Source of the DNA: Candidatus Stercoripulliclostridium merdigallinarum | GTDB taxonomy: Bacteria > Bacillota > Clostridia > Christensenellales > DTU072 | Reading direction: 5' to 3' | Length of the DNA: 20,582 bases | Assembly: GCA_018714575.1 (NCBI GenBank) | Contig: DVNF01000128.1 | Span: 1-20,582 of the forward strand | Shown: positions 14,091 through 20,582 of the stretch, piece after piece | Layout: each line of letters begins with the position of its first letter | Numbering within the stretch: position 1 is the stretch's first letter | The notes under the pieces: model-generated | Told to the model about the DNA's origin: nothing | Database searches by the model: none | What the model saw: the letters and a program-made list of their open reading frames with translations, nothing else | Translations under genes and position numbers: made by a program

Positions 14091-15812
14091 ATGAAAAACG
14101 TCAAAAAAGTATTGTTGATATTGTTAGCGTCGTTGTTGTCGATAGCCGGAGTTATCGCTTTGACGGCGTGCGATCCGGAGGAACCGGCTCCGCAACCGTA
14201 CACACAATCGATAGCCACCGCCGAGGATTTCAAAGCGCTGTCCGAAAAGCAGGGCGAAGCTTCCTCGTACGGAACTTTCACGTTGACGAACGACATCGAT
14301 CTGGGCGCAGAATACATGCCCTCGGGCGTCGGCGTGGACACTTCATTTAGAGGAGTATTCGACGGACAGGGACACAAGATCACTTATACCATAACGCAAC
14401 AGGCAACCGCGCCGACTTCGGACGAAGAGCAGCTGACCGCGCAGGCGACCCGTTATTGGGGGCTGTTCGGTTATTTGTATAACGCTACAGTTAAAAACCT
14501 CACCGTTGAAGTCAATATCGATGTGGACGCCGATTCCGAAGTCACGTATATCGGCGGACTTGCGGCGTTCGCATACGGCTCGGTAAAGCTGGAAAACGTT
14601 ACCGTGAACGGCGATATAGAATTGGGATACGGCTATTTACCCCCGTACAACGCCACTTTGGGTACCGGTTATAAGCTGACCGCTTTTACCGGCGGAGCGA
14701 TAGGATATGCCGAAGGCAAAGACATTGCGCTTAGCGGAGTTAAAACCGACGTTAACATTTCTGTCGCCGGAAGATCGATGTTAAACGACAGAGGAACCTT
14801 GGACGACGTTTACGCGGGCGGCATAGCCGGGTTGATCCGAACGGAGAACAATACTTCGACGGGGACAACTTACATTACTGCTTCCGACGTTGTTGCCGGC
14901 GGAGATTTGAACGTTAACGCCGCAGCCGTCACCGTAGGCGGTTTATACGGATTGGCGCAACGCACGAATGTTTCCGGAGCATTGTTTACGGGTAAAGTCG
15001 CAGTTTACGGCAGCGGAAAAGTCGTCGCGGGCGGTATAGCCGGAGTGCACGATAGAGGCACGATCGCGACGGCGGCAGTCAGCGGTTCCGCCGACGTCGC
15101 TACGACAGCTCCTGCCGTAAGGCTGGACGTGGGAAGATTAGGCGGTGAAAGCAATAAATATTTGGCGTCCGTCGGCGGCATAGCCGGATACGTGTCGTTC
15201 GGTACGGTAACCGATTCCGTAGCCGTTACCGATATTGCTATGCTTGCTTATGGGCAAAACAATTATTCGGGCGGAATAGTCGGACAGCTGTACAACGGCA
15301 CTTTGCTAAACGTTGCGGCTATGGGCAGTTGCGATACGCTATTTTCGATGAATTCCACTAGCAATCAAAAAGACAATCACGGTCAGTATGCCGCCGCAGG
15401 CGGAATAGCCGGCAGGATATACGGTCGCAGTTCTTTTGACAAAGTCTATTCCGGAATGAGCGGAGTCTATCAAGGGATCGCCGGTGAAATTGTAGACGGC
15501 GTAGAAACCGTAACGTTGGAAGAAGGGCAGACCGTTCAGGGACTTTTCCCGGGGTACGTCGCTTTCAACGCGGCTAATGCCGCAACCGCCGCAGGCACGT
15601 ATCAAGCTATCGGCGAAGAGGGCGAAAACAAATACATGGTGACGCACCGCACTTCGCAAGGCACTGCGTTGTTTACCTCGGCGACAGTCGAAACGGTAAA
15701 TAAAACTCTGTACTACGACTATTACGCCGAAAACGGGCTGAGCACTCCCGGCGAAAAAGTTGTCGGCGTCGAAACCGAATTCGACGGCATAGTAAACAAA
15801 ATCAACGAATAA
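14091..15812 (+). CDS. Large surface lipoprotein with GLUG-like beta-helix repeats
   Basis: A 573-residue exported lipoprotein. The basic N-terminus MKNVKK and hydrophobic core lead to a lipobox LTAC with Cys27, followed by an acidic, proline-rich spacer. From about residue 75 it has repeated units of the GLUG type seen in bacterial adhesins and surface proteins: YIGGLAAFAYGSV, VYAGGIAGLI, VGGLYGLAQ, VAGGIAGVHDRGTI, VGGIAGYVSFGTV, YSGGIVGQLYNGTL and AAGGIAGRIYGRSS, each followed by a strand such as L.NVTVNGDI. This predicts a right-handed parallel beta-helix on the cell surface. The ligand is unknown. There is no clear ribosome binding site, and the start follows the hydrolase by 19 bases, so coupling to that gene is plausible. 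Only 43 bases separate it from thrS. Confidence 0.85.
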   Translation: MKNVKKVLLILLASLLSIAGVIALTACDPEEPAPQPYTQSIATAEDFKALSEKQGEASSYGTFTLTNDIDLGAEYMPSGVGVDTSFRGVFDGQGHKITYTITQQATAPTSDEEQLTAQATRYWGLFGYLYNATVKNLTVEVNIDVDADSEVTYIGGLAAFAYGSVKLENVTVNGDIELGYGYLPPYNATLGTGYKLTAFTGGAIGYAEGKDIALSGVKTDVNISVAGRSMLNDRGTLDDVYAGGIAGLIRTENNTSTGTTYITASDVVAGGDLNVNAAAVTVGGLYGLAQRTNVSGALFTGKVAVYGSGKVVAGGIAGVHDRGTIATAAVSGSADVATTAPAVRLDVGRLGGESNKYLASVGGIAGYVSFGTVTDSVAVTDIAMLAYGQNNYSGGIVGQLYNGTLLNVAAMGSCDTLFSMNSTSNQKDNHGQYAAAGGIAGRIYGRSSFDKVYSGMSGVYQGIAGEIVDGVETVTLEEGQTVQGLFPGYVAFNAANAATAAGTYQAIGEEGENKYMVTHRTSQGTALFTSATVETVNKTLYYDYYAENGLSTPGEKVVGVETEFDGIVNKINE

Positions 15813-15855
15813 AAACGGCATAAAAATAAATGAATTTAACTTCAGAGGTATATAT

Positions 15856-17787
15856 ATGATTATTTCTTTAAGAGGCGACAAGAAAGAATTTCCCGACGGA
15901 GTAACGCCTGCCGAGATAGCGCGTTCAATTTCCGACGGACTGTTCCGCAACACTTTGTTGGCTAAGGTCAACGGCAAAGTTACCGAAATGGCGACGCCGA
16001 TACACGAAGACGCAGACGTAGAATTTTTGGGATTCGACACAGAGGAAGGCCGTCGCGCTTACCGTCACAGCACGGCTCACGTTTTGGCGCAAGCCGTAAA
16101 ACGCATATATCCTACCGCCAGAGTCGCGATAGGACCGGCAATCGAAAACGGTTTTTATTACGATTTCGATTTTATGACTCCGATAAATATGGAATCTTTG
16201 CCTGCCATCGAGGCGGAGATGAAGAAGATCATAAAGGAAAACATTCCGATCGTGCGCGAAGAAGTCAGCCGTGAAAAAGCGTTGCAATTTTTCCGTGAAC
16301 AGGACGAAAGCTACAAAGTCGAGTTGATCAACGACCTGCCTGAGGACGCTGTTATCAGCATGTATCGCCAAGGCGATTTTATCGATCTTTGCGCGGGACC
16401 GCACATTCCTTCTACAGGGTATATAAAGGCTTTTAAACTGACTTCCATTGCCGGAGCATATTGGCGTGGCGACGAACACAACAAAGTCTTGACCAGGATC
16501 TACGGCACTTCTTTCAATAAAAAAGCCGATCTGGAAGCATATTTAAAGGCTTTGGAAGAGGCAAAATTGCGCGATCACAATAAATTGGGACGCGAAATGG
16601 GCATATTCATGACCGACGAAAATATCGGACAGGGCTTGCCGTTGCTGATGCCCAAGGGCGCAAAGCTGTTCAGGATCCTGTCCAGGTTCGTAGAGGACGA
16701 AGAGGAACGCCGCGGTTACGTTTGCACAAAGACTCCTTACATGGCAAAATCGGCGCTGTATAAAATATCCGGACACTGGGATCATTACCGTGACGGCATG
16801 TTCGTTATCGACAACGAGAACGAAAACGAAGTCATGGCGTTGCGCCCGATGACCTGTCCTTTCCAATACACGATATATAATAACGGCATGAAATCCTACA
16901 GGGATCTGCCTATCAGGTACGGCGAAACTTCGACGTTGTTCAGGAACGAAGCTTCGGGCGAAATGCACGGACTTATCCGAGTCAGGCAGTTCACGATTTC
17001 CGAAGGTCACATCATCTGCATGCCTTCGCAACTAGAACAGGAGTTCAAAGGTGCGTTGGAGCTGGCAAGATTTATGTTAAAGGCGATCGGTATCGAACAG
17101 GACGTTACTTACAGGTTCTCCAAGTGGGATCCGAACGATAAAGTCAAATACATCGACGATCCCGCAAAGTGGGCGAAAGCCGAAGCGGAAATGGAAAAGA
17201 TCCTGAACCACTTGGGCATCAAATACACCGTAGGTATCGGCGAAGCGGCTTTCTACGGTCCGAAGCTGGATATACAAATCAAAAACGTTTACGGCAAAGA
17301 GGATACGTTGATCACCTTACAAGTCGATATGTTCCTTGCCGAGAACTTCGATATGACCTACGTCGACGAAAACGGCATAAAGCAACGCCCGTACATCATT
17401 CACCGCACCTCGATAGGTTGCTATGAAAGGACGATAGCGCTGTTGATCGAAAAATACAAGGGCGCCTTCCCCGTCTGGATGGCTCCGGAACAGGTCAGAG
17501 TCATGTCGTTGACGGAACGTACAGCCGATTACGTAAACGAATTGACGTTGCGGTTAAAGAGGAAAGGCATACGCGCCGAAGCCGATATCAGGAACGAAAA
17601 GATCGGATACAAGATCCGCCTTGCGCAGTTGGATAAGATACCGTATATGCTGATTATCGGCGACAAAGAGGCGGAATCGGGAATGTTGTCGGTCAGGAGC
17701 CGTTCGGCAGGCGATATCGGCGCCATGAGCGAAGAAGATTTTGTCAACAAAGTTCGCACCGAAACCGAAAATTTGGTTTTGGATTGA
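15856..17787 (+). CDS. thrS: Threonyl-tRNA synthetase
   Basis: Class II synthetase that charges tRNA-Thr. Length is 643 residues, essentially the E. coli size. Domains in order: TGS (about 1-60); editing domain with His71, His75 (HSTAH), Cys179 and His183 (CAGPH); catalytic core with zinc ligands Cys334 (RPMTCPFQ), His385 and His516 (IIHRTSIG); C-terminal anticodon-binding domain (about 540-643). Motif 2 reads RVRQFTISEGHIIC rather than the RVRGFTQDDAHIFC seen in E. coli, a variant found in part of the family. AGAGGT lies upstream of ATG 15856. Many Firmicutes thrS genes have a T-box leader; the 43-base gap here has no room for one. A strong terminator follows. Confidence 0.97.
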   Translation: MIISLRGDKKEFPDGVTPAEIARSISDGLFRNTLLAKVNGKVTEMATPIHEDADVEFLGFDTEEGRRAYRHSTAHVLAQAVKRIYPTARVAIGPAIENGFYYDFDFMTPINMESLPAIEAEMKKIIKENIPIVREEVSREKALQFFREQDESYKVELINDLPEDAVISMYRQGDFIDLCAGPHIPSTGYIKAFKLTSIAGAYWRGDEHNKVLTRIYGTSFNKKADLEAYLKALEEAKLRDHNKLGREMGIFMTDENIGQGLPLLMPKGAKLFRILSRFVEDEEERRGYVCTKTPYMAKSALYKISGHWDHYRDGMFVIDNENENEVMALRPMTCPFQYTIYNNGMKSYRDLPIRYGETSTLFRNEASGEMHGLIRVRQFTISEGHIICMPSQLEQEFKGALELARFMLKAIGIEQDVTYRFSKWDPNDKVKYIDDPAKWAKAEAEMEKILNHLGIKYTVGIGEAAFYGPKLDIQIKNVYGKEDTLITLQVDMFLAENFDMTYVDENGIKQRPYIIHRTSIGCYERTIALLIEKYKGAFPVWMAPEQVRVMSLTERTADYVNELTLRLKRKGIRAEADIRNEKIGYKIRLAQLDKIPYMLIIGDKEAESGMLSVRSRSAGDIGAMSEEDFVNKVRTETENLVLD

Positions 17788-17816
17788 TAAAAACTCAATG
17801 AATTATAAGCTTTCGG

Positions 17817-17843
17817 AAAAGTATGCCGCGCGGCATACTTTTT
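17817..17843 (+). terminator. Intrinsic terminator after thrS
   Basis: AAAAGTATGCC pairs perfectly with GGCATACTTTT around a central GCGC-type loop (the 18-base core GTATGCCG-CG-CGGCATAC is a full palindrome), and the stem runs into five T. It begins about 30 bases after the thrS stop. Confidence 0.85.
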
Positions 17844-17900
17844 CCATATAATAAGGGCGTGGCGTGTTGGCGTATCGGCAAACTTTAGCCAAAGCCGCGG

Positions 17901-17930
17901 TTGACTTTATGCGCGCGTGTATGATAAAAT
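17901..17930 (+). promoter_or_regulatory. Extended -10 promoter of dgt
   Basis: TTGACT (17901-17906, five of six) and TAAAAT (17925-17930, five of six) are 18 bases apart, with an extended -10 TG at 17922-17923. The expected transcription start, 6-7 bases past the -10, falls at 17937-17938, exactly on the dgt ATG. Confidence 0.7.
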
Positions 17931-17937
17931 TTTATAG

Positions 17938-18942
17938 ATGAAAGACGAGTATTTACACTTTGAATCGGAATATTTGTCCGAATTTGCGGTAAGGTCGGGG
18001 GCGACGAAAGGTAGGGCTAAACCGGAGCCTCCGTGTCCCATGCGTACCGAATTTCAGCGCGACCGCGACAGGATCATTCACAGCAAAGCTTTCAGGCGTT
18101 TAAAGCACAAAACTCAGGTATTCATCGCGCCGCAGGGCGATCATTACAGGACGCGCATGACTCATACGATAGAGGTCATGCAGATCGCGCGGACGATAGC
18201 CAGGTGCCTGAAATTGAACGAGGACTTGACCGAAGCTATCGCGTGGGGACACGACCTGGGGCATACTCCGTTCGGGCATATAGGCGAAAGAGTGCTGGCG
18301 TCGCTAGGCGGCGGATTCGAACATAACGAACAGAGCGTTCGCGTTGTGACTTTGTTGGAAAACGACGGAGCGGGATTAAACTTGACTTACGAAGTTATTG
18401 ACGGGATCAAAGAACACCGCAGTTCGGGCAATCCGATGACTTTGGAAGGCAAAGTAATTCAGTTTGCCGACAAGATCGCTTACTTAAACCATGACATAGA
18501 CGACGCGATCAGGGCGGGGGTACTGACGGAAGAGGCTTTGCCGGACGCCGCCGTTTCCGTTTTAGGCAGCGGCAAACGCCGTAGGATCAACAATATGGTA
18601 TGGGACATAGTTTCCTTATCTTACGGAAAGGACTTCGTTTCGCAATCGGATAAATTTTCCGCAGCTACGGCAGTCCTCAGGAAATTTATGTTCGAAAACG
18701 TATACTTGGCGGAGCATGCCATTCGCGAGGAAGCTCGCGCAAAGGAATGGCTGTCCAAACTTTACGATTATTACAGGGATCACCTTGAAACCGTCCCGGA
18801 ATTCTATTTAAAATTTTCGGGCTCGCCCGAACAGGCGATAACCGATTATATGGCTTCGATGACGGACACTTACGCGATAGACGAAATGCGCGAAAGATTG
18901 GGGTACGATTGGTATAAAGGCACGAAATGGATTCGATCTTAG
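17938..18942 (+). CDS. dgt: dGTPase-like HD-domain triphosphohydrolase (Dgt family)
   Basis: Hydrolyses dNTPs (dGTP in the founding member) to nucleoside and triphosphate, tuning the dNTP pool. Length is 334 residues, the shorter class common in Firmicutes. The N-terminal signature RTEFQRDRDRIIHSKAFRRL and LKHKTQVFIAPQGDHYRTR is intact. The HD metal site is complete: His76 (MTHTIEV), His105-Asp106 (GHDLGHTPFGH) and Asp178 (FADKIAYLNHDIDD). ATG 17938 is the only start that keeps the family's usual N-terminus, and no Shine-Dalgarno sequence precedes it; the predicted transcription start coincides with it, so the message may be leaderless. Its last 16 bases overlap the start of the following helicase gene. 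Confidence 0.92.
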   Translation: MKDEYLHFESEYLSEFAVRSGATKGRAKPEPPCPMRTEFQRDRDRIIHSKAFRRLKHKTQVFIAPQGDHYRTRMTHTIEVMQIARTIARCLKLNEDLTEAIAWGHDLGHTPFGHIGERVLASLGGGFEHNEQSVRVVTLLENDGAGLNLTYEVIDGIKEHRSSGNPMTLEGKVIQFADKIAYLNHDIDDAIRAGVLTEEALPDAAVSVLGSGKRRRINNMVWDIVSLSYGKDFVSQSDKFSAATAVLRKFMFENVYLAEHAIREEARAKEWLSKLYDYYRDHLETVPEFYLKFSGSPEQAITDYMASMTDTYAIDEMRERLGYDWYKGTKWIRS

Positions 18943-20582
18943 AAAATCTGAACGAAACGCAACGAAAAATAGTCACCGATACCGAAGGCGCCGTTTTGGT
19001 GCTGGCGGGAGCAGGCTCCGGCAAAACCAGAGTACTGACTCACAGGGTAGCTTACATAGTAAAGGAATTGGGCGTTCCCGGTTGGAACATTTTGGCGATA
19101 ACTTTTACGAACAAAGCTACTGCCGAAATGCGCGAAAGGCTGGAGATCCTGTTGGGACCCGATAACGGAGTCTGGGTTTCGACGTTCCATTCGTTTTCGG
19201 CTTCGATGCTAAGGAAGTTCGCCGACAAGATCGGATTTAAAAACAACTTTTCGATTTATGACGAAACTGATTCCAAGCGCGTCATAGCCAAAGCCATGCG
19301 CGAATTGCATATAGACAGTCAGCAATTAAAAGACGTCATAAAAGAACACATTTCACGCGCAAAGAACGCCGGAATGGATCCGGACGAATACTTTAACGAG
19401 ATCAACGGCTTGACGGATTTCGCTTATGACATCAAACGCGTATACGAAAGGTATAACGAGCTGTTGACGGCGTCGAACGCAATGGATTTCGACGATCTTT
19501 TGCACAGAATGAAAGAGGTCCTGACGGTTTCCGAGGAGGCATTACAATACTGCCGCAGACGTTTCAGATATATCCACGTCGACGAATTCCAGGATACGAA
19601 CAAGGTACAATACGAAATAGTAAAACTGATAGCCGGAGAGCACGGTAATATTTTCGTCGTCGGCGACGACGACCAATCTATTTACGGTTGGCGCGGGGCC
19701 GAAATTAAAAACATTCTGAACTTCGATAAGGAATTTCCCGACGCAAAGGTCTATAAGTTGGTTGAAAACTACCGTTCTACTCCGGAAATTCTGGAAGCCG
19801 CCAACAAACTGATACATTACAACACCGAACGCCACGAAAAATCTTTGGTGCCTATCCGCAAAGACGGCGCGGAAGTAACATACTTCACGGCATACAACGA
19901 TTTACAGGAGGCAGATTGGGTAATCGATAAAATCAGGTTCCTGATGGCGCGTTACGGATACCGAAAATCGGATTTTGCGATATTGGTCAGAGCGACTTCG
20001 CTGACGCGTTTGTTCGAAAGCGCGCTTGCGAAAATCGGTATGAAGTACAGGGTGTTGGGCGGTATCAGATTCTATGACAGAAAGGAAATTTTGGATACTT
20101 TGGCGTATATGCGCCTGATATCCAACAATGCCGACAACGAGGCTTTGGAAAGGATCATCAACGTACCTCAAAGGGGTATAGGCGAAGCTTCGGTACAAAA
20201 GATCAGGGATTTTGCTTCGGAAAGAGGATTATCGATGTTCGACGCCGTTTTGTCGCCGGAACTTCCCGAACAGCTGAAGAAAAAGGTGCAGCCTTTCGCC
20301 GCGCTGATCGGGGATCTGTTATCCAATTCCTTTATTAAATTGGGAGATTTTGTCGAATACCTAATTGAAAAGGTGGGATTTGAAAGATACTATACTTCGA
20401 CCGGGTCCGAGGAAGAAGCGGCAAGGTGGGATAACGTAAAGGAATTTTTATCCGAAGTTAAACAGTTCGAGGAAAAATTGCCCGACGCCACTCTGAACGA
20501 TTTTTTACAGACCGTAACGCTGGTGCGCGACGACGAGGACGACGACCCCGACCGCGACAAGATCACGGTTGCGACTATGCAC
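18927..20582 (+). CDS. pcrA: UvrD/Rep/PcrA-type superfamily 1 DNA helicase, cut by the window edge
   Basis: A 3'-5' DNA helicase for repair and replication restart; 552 codons are present of an expected 700-780. The start MDSILENLNETQRKIV is followed by Walker A GAGSGKT with Lys33, then TFTNKATAEMRER, DEFQDTN (219-225, the DExx box), GDDDQSIYGWRG (246-257), ENYRSTPEILEAAN and RVLGGIRFYDRKEI. The window ends inside the motif VATMH, which normally continues into the KGLEF block. ATG 18927 has AAAGG six bases upstream and lies inside dgt, so the two are probably co-translated. PcrA is the expected Gram-positive member; UvrD or Rep cannot be excluded without the C-terminus. The gene often follows or precedes ligA in Firmicutes, which is not visible here. 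Confidence 0.93.
   Translation, partial: MDSILENLNETQRKIVTDTEGAVLVLAGAGSGKTRVLTHRVAYIVKELGVPGWNILAITFTNKATAEMRERLEILLGPDNGVWVSTFHSFSASMLRKFADKIGFKNNFSIYDETDSKRVIAKAMRELHIDSQQLKDVIKEHISRAKNAGMDPDEYFNEINGLTDFAYDIKRVYERYNELLTASNAMDFDDLLHRMKEVLTVSEEALQYCRRRFRYIHVDEFQDTNKVQYEIVKLIAGEHGNIFVVGDDDQSIYGWRGAEIKNILNFDKEFPDAKVYKLVENYRSTPEILEAANKLIHYNTERHEKSLVPIRKDGAEVTYFTAYNDLQEADWVIDKIRFLMARYGYRKSDFAILVRATSLTRLFESALAKIGMKYRVLGGIRFYDRKEILDTLAYMRLISNNADNEALERIINVPQRGIGEASVQKIRDFASERGLSMFDAVLSPELPEQLKKKVQPFAALIGDLLSNSFIKLGDFVEYLIEKVGFERYYTSTGSEEEAARWDNVKEFLSEVKQFEEKLPDATLNDFLQTVTLVRDDEDDDPDRDKITVATMH

Noticed and set aside
13661..14383. Leftward open frame spanning the hydrolase 3' end and lipoprotein 5' end
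   Set aside because: Both plus-strand genes show intact motifs here (the catalytic Asp/His and the lipobox), and the leftward frame has no binding site or recognisable domain.

Overview
The window reads as ordinary chromosome from a low- to mid-GC Bacillota, most likely an uncultured member of Clostridia. The evidence is the order asp23-like / fakA / recG, the linked block tmcAL <> pta-ackA / rpmF-plsX-rnc, Firmicutes-type MurG and L32, strong AGGAGG-like ribosome binding sites and sigma-A-type promoters. The genus cannot be read from the sequence. I see no rRNA, tRNA, CRISPR array, insertion sequence or prophage gene.

Layout. 1-346 is a non-coding leader with a promoter for the rightward genes and, at the left edge, a promoter pointing out of the window. 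347-4339 is a tight rightward operon: an Asp23/YloU-family protein, the fatty acid kinase FakA and the helicase RecG. 4331-6094 holds two leftward genes: a small TspO-like membrane protein and the tRNA-Met cytidine acetate ligase TmcAL. A divergent promoter region separates these from 6216-10543, which carries pta, ackA, rpmF, plsX and rnc. That block covers acetate/ATP metabolism, ribosomal protein L32, the first step of phospholipid synthesis and RNase III. 10719-15812 is an envelope-related section: an anchored or secreted protein of unknown function, a leftward murG outside any division cluster, a divergent monoacylglycerol-lipase-like hydrolase and a large beta-helix lipoprotein. 15856 to the right edge returns to housekeeping: thrS, dgt and a truncated pcrA/uvrD-type helicase gene.

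How the genes fit together. FakA and PlsX both act on acyl-phosphates: FakA activates exogenous fatty acids with a FakB partner, and PlsX makes acyl-phosphate from acyl-ACP. Pta and AckA interconvert acetyl-CoA, acetyl-phosphate and acetate, and their divergent neighbour TmcAL uses acetate and ATP to acetylate a tRNA anticodon. Dgt (dNTP hydrolysis) and the PcrA-like helicase overlap and look co-transcribed.

No clearly new multi-gene system is visible. The points most worth a second look are regulatory. They are a perfect 8-1-8 palindrome between murG and the hydrolase, a 7-2-7 inverted repeat on the fakA-operon promoter, a probable leaderless dgt transcript, a recG terminator placed inside the opposing TspO-like gene, and a consensus rpmF promoter where yceD (DUF177) is usually found.
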